DNA of 28,998 bases, taken from positions 1 through 28,998 of the forward strand of contig JBBRBN010000049.1 of the NCBI GenBank assembly GCA_038205755.1, written 5' to 3'. Numbering within the stretch: the stretch's first letter is position 1; the number at the start of each line of letters is the position of its first letter. Below the pieces are notes generated by a model, which saw only the letters and a program-made list of their open reading frames with translations, made no database searches and had not been told where the DNA came from. Origin of the DNA: JANNWF01 sp038205755 (GTDB lineage Bacteria > Pseudomonadota > Gammaproteobacteria > Xanthomonadales > Xanthomonadaceae). A program made the position numbers and the translations under genes. This document shows positions 16,612-24,063 of the stretch, piece by piece.

Positions 16612-17526
16612 TTACGGTACCCGCGGCTCGTCGGGCTCGGGAAATTGGACGCTGCCGTCAATTACCGTCTGCGTCTGGCCACCGATCCAGCTGCAGCCGG
16701 CCGCATCGTAGCGAACGTCGATGCGGGCATCGCGTCCCAGTTCGCGGCCCTGGCTCACGCGGTAGCCGAGTGCCAGCCGCCCGGTCGGCTCCGAGTCACG
16801 CAGATAGGCCGCGATGAGTCCGTTGGCGGCACCCGAGGCCGGGTCTTCGTCGATGCCTACGCCGCAGGGAAATGCGCGCACCACGAGGTCATGGTCGGCG
16901 TTCGCGCAGCGCGCAAAGATGCATAGACCCAGACTGTCGCTGGACTCGGCCAGACGCGCAATGGCGGCATGATCGGGCTGCCAGTGGCGAACACTGACTT
17001 CGGAGGCCAGCTCTGCCAGCCACCAGCGACGCCCGCCGGCGATCAGCACCGGCGGCAGCGGCCCGCGCGGAAGATCGCCAAGCAGTCCGGCAAGCGCCGT
17101 CACGTCGTCAGCCATCGGCTGCACGATGGCAGCCGCCGGCGTTTGCACGAAGATCCGCCGGTCGCGGCCCTCGCCCTCGACCCGCAACGGCAGCTCACCG
17201 GCCAGGCAGGATTGGACCAGCCGACCTTCCTTGGTGGCTGCGAATCGGACTTCCAGCGCCGCGTGGGCGCTGCCAATGCTGGGGTGCCCGGCAAACGCGA
17301 TCTCGCGCGTCGGGGTGAATATCCGCAGCCGGTAGTTGGCCTGGCCGGGCGGCGGCGGCAGCAGGTAGGTGGTTTCGACCAGCTGGGTCCAGGCGGCGAA
17401 GGCCTGCATCCTCGACGGGCTCCAGCTGTCGGCACCCATCACGACGCCCAGCGGGTTACCGGCGCCAGCCCGCGCAGCGAAGACGTCAACCTGCAGGAAG
17501 CGAACTGCGTTGCCCGCGGCGGTCAC
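16612..17526 (-). CDS. PhzF family isomerase/epimerase-like protein
   Basis: The GTG at 17524-17526 gives 304 residues, starting MTAAGNAVRFLQVDVFAARAG, close to the standard N-terminus. The catalytic Glu is Glu51 in TQLVETTYLL. REIAFAGHPSIGSAHA and GIDEDPASGAANG are the paired-domain signatures of the PhzF/DapF-like fold. The family includes PhzF of phenazine synthesis, but no other phz gene is present, so phenazine production is not indicated. It leads the operon with GFA and glutamine-amidotransferase genes. Confidence 0.9.
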   Translation of the reverse strand: MTAAGNAVRFLQVDVFAARAGAGNPLGVVMGADSWSPSRMQAFAAWTQLVETTYLLPPPPGQANYRLRIFTPTREIAFAGHPSIGSAHAALEVRFAATKEGRLVQSCLAGELPLRVEGEGRDRRIFVQTPAAAIVQPMADDVTALAGLLGDLPRGPLPPVLIAGGRRWWLAELASEVSVRHWQPDHAAIARLAESSDSLGLCIFARCANADHDLVVRAFPCGVGIDEDPASGAANGLIAAYLRDSEPTGRLALGYRVSQGRELGRDARIDVRYDAAGCSWIGGQTQTVIDGSVQFPEPDEPRVP

Positions 17527-17692
17527 TTCGGATCACCGGAGACTTTGCTGTCAGGCATGGTCTTGAAGTGAGCTGCACACGTTACGCATACACGTTTCGG
17601 CTTGAAAATTGGGCGCATCAGTTGAAGTGGCCTTGTTTGGGTCGACAGCGCTTACCCGCCGGCTGCATTGCCCGACGATGGTAGCGAAACGG

Positions 17693-17725
17693 CTCTGCTC
17701 GCGGCGATTCACGTCGCGGGCAGAG
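17693..17725. repeat. strong hairpin in divergent gap before FHA-GGDEF gene
   Basis: Bases 17693-17706 and 17712-17725 pair over 14 positions (two G-T pairs) around the loop ATTCA. No T-run follows on either strand. It lies in the 321-base gap 17527-17847 between the PhzF operon and the diguanylate cyclase. No coding frame in the gap has credible support. Confidence 0.45.
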
Positions 17726-17775
17726 GGGTATCCGGCCTTCAGCGCGCAAAACTGTCGCCCGGCCGCCGCGTTTGC

Positions 17776-17824
17776 AATAATCTGTCTCCGCACGCGGACT
17801 CGAGCGCTTTGCTCAGTACTCGAG
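17776..17824 (+). promoter_or_regulatory. candidate -10 box and ACTCGAG direct repeats
   Basis: AATAAT (17776-17781) resembles a -10 element but no good -35 hexamer stands at the right distance. Just downstream, ACTCGAG occurs at 17798-17804 and again at 17818-17824, a 20-base step. The core CTCGAG is palindromic, so the pair would present two sites about two helical turns apart between the possible promoter and the GTG start at 17848. Confidence 0.3.
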
Positions 17825-17847
17825 CCCGGATCGAACCAAGGATCGCC

Positions 17848-18735
17848 GTGAGCAAAGACGTACCCGCTGACCGAACTGTCCGTGTGGCCCCGCCGTCATT
17901 GCAGACCGAGCTTCGGCCCTGGTGCCTGGTGGTCGTATCCGGCACCGGCATCGGCTCGCGCTTCGAGCTGGGCGAGTTCGCGACAATTGGCCGCGACACC
18001 GGCGTCGACATCCGCATTGCCGAGCCCAGCGTCTCGCGCAATCACTGCCGGGTCTGGCGCAAGCGCGGCGGCTACTGGGTCACCGACCTGGGCGCCACCA
18101 ACCCCACCCGCGTCAACGGCATGAAGGTCGAGTCGATGCCGCTGCTGGAGGGCGACATCCTCACCGTCGGCGACATCATGCTGAAGATGCTCGGGCCGCG
18201 CAGTCCGGAGAACGCGCTGGTCGCCGCGCTGCACGATCAGGCCACCCGCGACAACATGACCGGGCTGGCCAATCGGCGCTTTTTCCGGGCAGCGATGGAG
18301 CGTGAGTTTGCCGGCGCGCAGCGGGGACGCAGCGTGTCACTGCTGGTGGTTGACGTCGACTTCTTCAAGCTCATCAACGACAAGTGGGGCCACCCGATCG
18401 GTGATCGCGTGCTCAACGCCGTCGCCAAAGCAATGGTAGACCGCGTCCGGACCTCCGACCTGGTGGGACGCATCGGTGGCGAAGAGTTTGCGGTCCTGCT
18501 GCCGGACACCCTGGCGGAGCAGGGCCTTCGGGTTGCCGAAATCCTGCGCGAAGCGCTGGCGGCGATGACGCTCGAAGAGCGCGGCGAGGCGATTCCGGTG
18601 ACCGTCAGCATTGGTGTGGCGGTCGCCTCTCTTGGCTCCGACGTAAGCGCCGATGTGCTGTATTCGCGTGCCGATGCCGCCCTGTACGAGTCCAAGCGGA
18701 CGGGCCGCAACAAGGTGACGCTGTCCCAGAATTGA
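17848..18735 (+). CDS. FHA-GGDEF diguanylate cyclase
   Basis: The GTG at 17848 has AAGGA at 17838-17842 and gives 295 residues. Residues ~25-115 form an FHA phosphothreonine-binding domain (ATIGRD, SVSRNHCRVW, TNPTRVNG). Residues ~130-295 form the GGDEF domain, with DNMTGLANRRFF, DVDFFKLINDKWGH and active-site GGEEF at 210-214. The inhibitory I-site RxxD is present as RTSD (201-204), so product inhibition by cyclic di-GMP is expected. The enzyme joins two GTP into cyclic di-GMP; the FHA domain would tie activity or location to a Ser/Thr kinase substrate. No kinase gene is visible nearby. The protein is cytosolic, with no membrane segment. Confidence 0.93.
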   Translation: MSKDVPADRTVRVAPPSLQTELRPWCLVVVSGTGIGSRFELGEFATIGRDTGVDIRIAEPSVSRNHCRVWRKRGGYWVTDLGATNPTRVNGMKVESMPLLEGDILTVGDIMLKMLGPRSPENALVAALHDQATRDNMTGLANRRFFRAAMEREFAGAQRGRSVSLLVVDVDFFKLINDKWGHPIGDRVLNAVAKAMVDRVRTSDLVGRIGGEEFAVLLPDTLAEQGLRVAEILREALAAMTLEERGEAIPVTVSIGVAVASLGSDVSADVLYSRADAALYESKRTGRNKVTLSQN

Positions 18736-18854
18736 GCCCCGGCCCCTTGGCTGCGCCGCGTGCCGCATGTCGGCTCTCACTGGGTAAGTCAACCGGAGTA
18801 TCGTTGGCGTCCTCGCGATCGGCGAGTCAGAACTATTCCCAGGGGAGGCGTGCT

Positions 18855-20219
18855 ATGGGGCGTGAACAGGTACCAACGTTGGAAGAGTTTGTCGATGGGG
18901 TCGACAAACGCAATCCGGGGCAGCCGGAGTTCATTCAGGCGGTCAAAGAAGTAGCCGCTTCCGTCCTTGATCACATCAAGGACCATCCGAAGTACCACGA
19001 CAATCAGATTCTCGAGCGCATGGCGGAGCCGGATCGGGTGGTCAGCTTCCGTGTCTGCTGGCAGGACGACGGCGGCAATGTCCGCGTCAACCGCGGCTAT
19101 CGCATCCAGAACAACAACGCCATTGGCCCGTACAAGGGCGGTATCCGTTTTCACCCCTCGGTCAACCAGGGCATCCTGAAGTTCCTCGCGTTCGAGCAGA
19201 CCTTCAAGAACGCGCTGACCGGCCTGCCAATGGGCGGCGGCAAGGGTGGCTCGAACTTCAATCCGAAGGGCAAATCGGACAGCGAGATCATGCGCTTCTG
19301 CCAGAGCTTCATGACCGAGCTGTACCGGCACGTGGGCGAGGACGTGGACGTCCCGGCCGGCGACATCGGCGTTGGCGGACGCGAGATCGGCTACATGTTT
19401 GGGCAGTACAAGCGCATCACCAACCGCTACGTCGGCGTGCTGACCGGCAAGGGTCTGGAATACGGCGGCAGCCCGATCCGCACCGAGGCCACCGGCTATG
19501 GCGCGGTTTACTTCCTGCAGGACATGCTCAAGCACGTCGGCACCTCGCCGGAGGGGCATATCGCCATTGTGTCGGGCTCTGGCAATGTCGCCCAGCACGC
19601 GGTCGAGAAGCTGCTGCAGCTGGGCGCCAAGCCGGTCACGCTGAGCGACTCCGACGGCTTCATCTACGACAAAGACGGCATCACCCAGGAAAAGCTGGAG
19701 TTCGTCAAGGAGCTGAAGAACAAGCGTCGCGGCCGGATCGAGGAGTACGTGGCCAAGTTTGGCGGCGAGTACCACGGCAACGGCGCGCGGCCGTGGGTGG
19801 TGCCGGGCACGCTGGCCTTGCCCTGCGCGACGCAGAACGAAGTCAATTCCGACGACGCCAGCACGATGATCAAGAACGGCGTCATCGCGGTCTCGGAAGG
19901 CGCCAACATGCCAACCGAGCTTGAGGCAGTGCACCTGTTTCAGGCGGCGCGAGTCATGTTCGCTCCGGGCAAGGCAGCGAATGCCGGCGGTGTCGGCGTC
20001 TCAGGACTGGAAATGAGCCAGAACTCGGCGCGCATCACCTGGAAGGAGGAGGAACTGCAGAAGCTGCTCCGCGACATCATGCAGAACATCCACGACCGCT
20101 GCGTGCGCTACGGCGGTGTTGCCGGCAGCAACGACAAGTACGTCGACTACGTCAAGGGCGCGAACATCGGCGGCTTCGTCAAGGTCGCCGACGCGATGAT
20201 CGCGCAGGGCGTGGTCTGA
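18855..20219 (+). CDS. gdhA: NADP-type glutamate dehydrogenase
   Basis: ATG 18855 has a strong AGGGGAGG site (18841-18848) and gives 454 residues, typical for the small hexameric enzyme. PYKGGIRFHPSVN and PMGGGKGGSNF (catalytic Lys region near 130) form the glutamate site. The Rossmann motif is GSGNVA near residue 241, and the following strand ends LSDSDG, which fits NADP use. It reductively aminates 2-oxoglutarate with ammonium to give glutamate in the cytosol. The gene stands alone, with a hairpin 20 bases after its stop. Confidence 0.96.
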   Translation: MGREQVPTLEEFVDGVDKRNPGQPEFIQAVKEVAASVLDHIKDHPKYHDNQILERMAEPDRVVSFRVCWQDDGGNVRVNRGYRIQNNNAIGPYKGGIRFHPSVNQGILKFLAFEQTFKNALTGLPMGGGKGGSNFNPKGKSDSEIMRFCQSFMTELYRHVGEDVDVPAGDIGVGGREIGYMFGQYKRITNRYVGVLTGKGLEYGGSPIRTEATGYGAVYFLQDMLKHVGTSPEGHIAIVSGSGNVAQHAVEKLLQLGAKPVTLSDSDGFIYDKDGITQEKLEFVKELKNKRRGRIEEYVAKFGGEYHGNGARPWVVPGTLALPCATQNEVNSDDASTMIKNGVIAVSEGANMPTELEAVHLFQAARVMFAPGKAANAGGVGVSGLEMSQNSARITWKEEELQKLLRDIMQNIHDRCVRYGGVAGSNDKYVDYVKGANIGGFVKVADAMIAQGVV

Positions 20220-20239
20220 TCGGCTGAGCCTGCATCTGC

Positions 20240-20269
20240 CTGCCGCGAACCCATTTGGGTTCGCGGCAG
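20240..20269. terminator. perfect hairpin between gdhA and convergent operon
   Basis: CTGCCGCGAACCC (20240-20252), loop ATTT and GGGTTCGCGGCAG (20257-20269) form a perfect 13-base-pair stem. It lacks a T-run, but its place between converging genes, 20 bases after the gdhA stop, suggests termination or 3'-end protection. Confidence 0.55.
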
Positions 20270-20405
20270 CGCATTGCGCATCTCCCTCTCCGCGCGTGGG
20301 AATGCGATTTTCGTGGGCAGCTGCAGCGGTCGGCACGCGCTTTCGCGCCGCTCGCTGCGACCGGCCGCGAGGTCACCACGCAGCCGCCACGTCGATGGCC
20401 ATCGC

Positions 20406-20645
20406 TCATTGGCGAATCACCAGCGCTGGACTGTTATTTACCCGCCCATCGGCCTCCAGCACGGCAATCTGCCGGCGCTCGCTGTCCATCAATACGGCTA
20501 TCGGCGCCTTGAAGGGCGGATGACGCACGAATCGAAGCTCCCAGCCAAAGCGCTCCATTTCCGCCAGCGATAGACGCTGGTCCTCATTGAGCTGGCGCTT
20601 CAGCGCGGCGCGCGCCTCGTCGCCGCGGCGACGTTCCTCGGTCAT
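20406..20645 (-). CDS. small conserved-type hypothetical protein, 79 residues
   Basis: ATG 20643-20645 (complement) has GGGGGGA about nine bases upstream; the longer frame to 20741 runs into the RlmC gene. The N-terminal third is charged and helical (MTEERRRGDEARAALKRQL). The rest reads as a compact beta unit, FGWELRFVRHPPFKAPIAVL, DSERRQIAVLEADGRV. Short proteins with this FGWELRFVRRP-like pattern are, as I recall, widespread in gammaproteobacteria, without a known role. It follows rlmC by 46 bases and is probably the last gene of that operon. Confidence 0.75.
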   Translation of the reverse strand: MTEERRRGDEARAALKRQLNEDQRLSLAEMERFGWELRFVRHPPFKAPIAVLMDSERRQIAVLEADGRVNNSPALVIRQ

Positions 20646-20691
20646 GGCTGGATTCCCCCCGGAAAGCCCTGACGAATGGGTTCGTCCGATG

Positions 20692-21873
20692 CTACGGCGG
20701 TGGCTTCCGATTGGCCAGTGCCGGCGCGCCGACAGCCGCAATGCGCTGGAGCAGCACCAGCGTCTCGCTGTGCGCGGTGTGCGGAAACATGTCCAGCAGC
20801 TGCGCCTGCACGGGCCTCAGAGAAGGCATGCGCCGCAGGTCGGCGGTCAAGCTGACGGGATTGCAGCTCGAATAGATCACCCAGCGTGCGGTGCTCTCCT
20901 GCAGCTGGACGCACAGCGGCTGTCCCAGGCCGCGGCGCGGCGGATTGACGATGATGATCTGGTGGCCGCTGGCTAGCGGCAACCGGGCCGATGCGGTTGC
21001 GTCGCCGACCTCAAAGCGGATCGTTGTGGTCCCCATCAACGCCGCTGCCCGGCGGGCGCCATCGATAGCCTCCTCGGAGATCTCGACACCAAGCACCTCA
21101 CGACTGCCATCAGCGCAGTGCAGCGCGAAGCCACCGACTCCGCAGAACAGGTCCAGCACCCGCTGCGCGCCGCATGCGTCAACCCAGCTTCGCGCTTGAC
21201 GATACAGCGCCGCAGCCACCGCTGGATTGGTCTGGAAAAACCCGCGCGGCCGCAGGAAGAACGGCAGCCCATTGATTTCCATCTGCAGGTGCTGCAGTGA
21301 GCTCAGCGGAATTTCCTCCTCACCTTCGATGATCGCCGCAGGCAGCGGCTGCAGGTTGGCGGAGACCACCTTAAGCTGGGGCAATTCAGTGAGCAGCGCC
21401 GGAAGCTGTCGTTCGATTCGCGGCAGCGCTTCGCGCGAGCGCAGGACCAGCCGCAGCATCAGTTCGCCAGAGTGCTCGGCCAAGGTCAGCAGGACAAACT
21501 TCAGCTCACCGCGGCGGGTGGTGACGGAGTAGGGCGTCAATCCGGCCAGCGTGATGAAGCGCTTGATCGGAGCAAATGCCAGCTGCAGCGCGGGCGGGTA
21601 AAGCAGGCAGTCGGCCAGGTCCGCCTGGCCGCCATCGGCGTCGACCAATCCGAGCGAGGGTGCATCGAGCGTGCCGCCAACGGCCATCTTGGCCTTGCAG
21701 CGGAATCCGGTCGGGTTGCTCGCCACCGGCGGGAGCCAACTGAGATCCGGCCAGTCCGACAGCTGCCGTTGCAACGCTGACTGCTTGAGGCGCAGCTGGT
21801 CGGCATAGGCCATCTCGATAGTGCTGCACGATCGGCACACGCCTGCCGCGAAGTAGCTGCAGTGCACGGTCAC
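20692..21873 (-). CDS. rlmC: 23S rRNA (uracil-747-C5)-methyltransferase RlmC
   Basis: The GTG at 21871-21873 overlaps the upstream stop as GTGA and gives 393 residues starting MTVHCSYFAAGVCRSC; a GTG six bases further is an alternative. Iron-sulfur cysteines are visible at 5, 13 and 16, with a fourth in ADCLLYP. No TRAM domain precedes them, as expected for RlmC rather than RlmD. FFQTNPAVAAALY, the SAM loop VLDLFCGVGGFALH, IIVNPPRRGL and the catalytic YSSCNP (Cys near 337) follow. It methylates U747 of 23S rRNA. An alternative in the same family is RlmD or TrmA, made less likely by the N-terminus. Confidence 0.9.
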   Translation of the reverse strand: MTVHCSYFAAGVCRSCSTIEMAYADQLRLKQSALQRQLSDWPDLSWLPPVASNPTGFRCKAKMAVGGTLDAPSLGLVDADGGQADLADCLLYPPALQLAFAPIKRFITLAGLTPYSVTTRRGELKFVLLTLAEHSGELMLRLVLRSREALPRIERQLPALLTELPQLKVVSANLQPLPAAIIEGEEEIPLSSLQHLQMEINGLPFFLRPRGFFQTNPAVAAALYRQARSWVDACGAQRVLDLFCGVGGFALHCADGSREVLGVEISEEAIDGARRAAALMGTTTIRFEVGDATASARLPLASGHQIIIVNPPRRGLGQPLCVQLQESTARWVIYSSCNPVSLTADLRRMPSLRPVQAQLLDMFPHTAHSETLVLLQRIAAVGAPALANRKPPP

Positions 21874-23117
21874 AGTGACGCGGTGCGCTGCAGCCAGTTG
21901 ACTGCACCCTGGCCGGCGACCCGGCCGCTGGCCATGCAGGCGGTCAGCAGGTATCCGCCGGTCGGTGCTTCCCAATCCAGCATCTCGCCGCAGCAGAAGA
22001 GGCCCGGCCGGGCAATCAGCATCAGCTCCGAATCGAGTGCCGAGAAGCAGACGCCGCCGGCGCTGCTGATTGCCTCATCGAGGGGTCGCGTGCGCAGCAG
22101 TGTGACTGGCGTGCGCTTGATCGCCTGCGCCAGCGCGGTGGACTCACGCGGCAGCGCTGCCCCAAAACACTCGCGCAGCAGGGCTGCCCGCACGCCGTCC
22201 AGGCCAGCGGCGCGGCGCAACTGTTCGCTCAGCGATCGTTTGGCGGTCTGCTGTGAGAGGCTGCTGGCAAGGACTTCCAGGCTGCGGTCAGGCGCCAGGT
22301 CCAGGCAAACGGTCACGTTTCCATGGGCCTCAATGGTTTCACGCAGCGGTGCCGACAGCGCATAGGCAAGGCTGCCTTCCAAGCCGTGTTCGGTGACCAT
22401 GAGTTCACCACGCAGGTCGTGATCGACGCCATCGCTGGCGCGAAAGGCAAGTCGCACCGGCTTGAGGGCGGCGCCCGCCCAGGCAGCACGGAAGTGATCG
22501 CCCCAGCGTGCCTCGAAGCCGCAGTTGGAGGGCAACAGCGGACGGATCGGAATGCCAGCTTGCGCCAGCCAGTCGACCCAGGCTCCGTCCGAACCCAGCG
22601 TGGCCCAGCTGCCGCCACCCAGTGCGAAGACAACGGCAGTCGCGGCGACCCGATTCTCTCCGTCAGGCGTCTGGAAGCGCAGCTCGCCGTCCTCACTCCA
22701 TCCGATGCAGCGGTGATTCACGTGGAAGCGTATGCCTGCCGCCCGCAGCCGGCGCAGCCAGCCGCGCAACAGCGGAGCCGCTTTCAGATCGCGGGGAAAC
22801 ACCCGGCCGGAGCTGCCGACAAAGGTCGCCACGCCCAGCGATTGCGCAAAGTCGCGCAGCGCCTGCGGGTCGAACCGTCGCAGCCAAGGTTCGACCTGCG
22901 CAGCGCGTGGGCCAAACCGGGTCAGAAAGCGCTCGAACGGCTCGCCGTGGGTCAGATTGAGTCCGCCTTTCCCGGCGATCAGAAACTTGCGACCGACCGA
23001 CCCCTTGCCGTCATACAGGTCAACCTCAACGCCGCGCGCGCGCAGCGTCTCAGCCGCCATCAGACCCGCTGGGCCACCGCCAACCACCGCCACCCGCTGC
23101 ACGCCTGTGGGACACAT
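21870..23117 (-). CDS. BaiN/HI0933-like FAD-dependent oxidoreductase
   Basis: ATG 23115-23117 gives 415 residues; the further upstream open frame has no family sequence. The FAD dinucleotide motif VAVVGGGPAGLMAAE begins at residue 9. SVGRKFLIAGKGGLNLTHGE, VFALGGGSWATLGSDG, and the C-terminal SAGGVCFSALD with GLFCCGEMLDWEAPTGGYLLTAC are the characteristic blocks of this flavoprotein group (TIGR03862-like). The natural substrate is unknown for most members. It is the first gene of the operon with rlmC and overlaps it by four bases. Confidence 0.9.
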   Translation of the reverse strand: MCPTGVQRVAVVGGGPAGLMAAETLRARGVEVDLYDGKGSVGRKFLIAGKGGLNLTHGEPFERFLTRFGPRAAQVEPWLRRFDPQALRDFAQSLGVATFVGSSGRVFPRDLKAAPLLRGWLRRLRAAGIRFHVNHRCIGWSEDGELRFQTPDGENRVAATAVVFALGGGSWATLGSDGAWVDWLAQAGIPIRPLLPSNCGFEARWGDHFRAAWAGAALKPVRLAFRASDGVDHDLRGELMVTEHGLEGSLAYALSAPLRETIEAHGNVTVCLDLAPDRSLEVLASSLSQQTAKRSLSEQLRRAAGLDGVRAALLRECFGAALPRESTALAQAIKRTPVTLLRTRPLDEAISSAGGVCFSALDSELMLIARPGLFCCGEMLDWEAPTGGYLLTACMASGRVAGQGAVNWLQRTASL

Positions 23118-23299
23118 CGCCGGATCGTCGCACGAGCGCGGCGACTGACGCACCTTGCGTGCTGCGGTCACGCCCGCAGCATTGCCGCGTCCTTGGACAC
23201 ACCGGCGCAATGGATTCAACGCGCGGGCCTGCGTAAAGTGGCACCTGATGATCCGCGCCCGGGGCCGGGCGCGCGGCAGTTTTGACCGGAGGAAGCGAC

Positions 23300-24055
23300 A
23301 TGTTTCAGCGATTGGCAAATATCGTGAAGGGCTTTATGTCGCTCTTCATCAAGGGCATGGAGAAGCGCAATCCAGAAGCGCTGCTGGAGCTTGAGCAGGA
23401 GAATCTGCGCAAGCAGATCGGAAGCTTCAACCAGGGACTGGCAGCGCATGCCGGGCTGGCTGAGCGGCTGATCGGCCAGGTTCGCAAGCTGGAAGTGGAG
23501 GAAAAGGAGCTGCGTGCCCGCACCACCGCGCACCTGCGCGCGGGCAACAAGGCTGCCGCCGCACAGAACGCGCTGCGGCTGCAGTCGATCAGTCGCGACC
23601 TGGAAGAGAACCGGCGCCAGATGGTGCAGGCGGACGATACCTACAAGAATCTGATCAAGGCGCGCGACGTCGCGGTCAACGCGGCCCGCTCAAAGATCGA
23701 GAGTCTGAAGGGCGCGCTCAACGACATGAAGATGAAGACCGCAATGGCCGAGATGACCGAGATGGCATCGGGCATGATTGGCACGATTGGTGGATCCGGC
23801 GACAGCCTCAATCGTCTGCATGAAATGGTCGAGGAAGAGCGCAACAAGGCGTCCGGCCGCGCCCGCGTGGCGCGCGACTCGATGGATATGAGCGAAGTCA
23901 ACCTGAAAGAGGCCGAAATGAGCGCGCTGGCTGACCAGGCGTTGGCCGACTTCGCTGCCGCCGAGGGCATCAGTCTGGGCGAGCCGGAAGCGGCACCTGC
24001 GCCGGCCTCGCGCAGCATGGGCGGCGAACGCCAGTCTGACAGTCAGTCGGCCTGA
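23300..24055 (+). CDS. PspA/IM30 (Vipp1) family membrane-stress protein
   Basis: ATG 23300 follows GGAGGA and gives 251 residues. The start MFQRLANIVKGFMSLFIKGM is an amphipathic membrane-binding helix, as in PspA and Vipp1. Residues ~25-215 are almost wholly helical and charged, with the long coiled-coil hairpin and later helices of the ESCRT-III fold. A Gly-containing break (MASGMIGTIGGSGDSLNRL) lies near residues 163-181. The tail is Ala/Pro-rich. PspA family proteins polymerise on the inner membrane and guard it against stress. The usual partners pspB, pspC and pspF are absent; instead the gene begins a four-gene cassette, eight bases ahead of the AAA+ gene. No convincing sigma54 promoter was found. 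Confidence 0.9.
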   Translation: MFQRLANIVKGFMSLFIKGMEKRNPEALLELEQENLRKQIGSFNQGLAAHAGLAERLIGQVRKLEVEEKELRARTTAHLRAGNKAAAAQNALRLQSISRDLEENRRQMVQADDTYKNLIKARDVAVNAARSKIESLKGALNDMKMKTAMAEMTEMASGMIGTIGGSGDSLNRLHEMVEEERNKASGRARVARDSMDMSEVNLKEAEMSALADQALADFAAAEGISLGEPEAAPAPASRSMGGERQSDSQSA

Positions 24056-24063
24056 CCGCGCGC

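Noticed and set aside
18789..19934. 381-codon minus-strand open frame inside gdhA
   Set aside because: It is a shadow of the strongly conserved glutamate dehydrogenase coding strand.
23239..23254. TGGCAC before the PspA-like gene as a sigma54 -24 element, as in E. coli pspA
   Set aside because: The matching -12 position reads GATC rather than TTGC, and no pspF-like activator gene is nearby; one hexamer match is likely chance.
23118..23318. N-terminal extension of the BaiN-like protein
   Set aside because: The extra 67 residues lack family similarity; the FAD motif normally lies near the N-terminus, as given by the ATG at 23115-23117.
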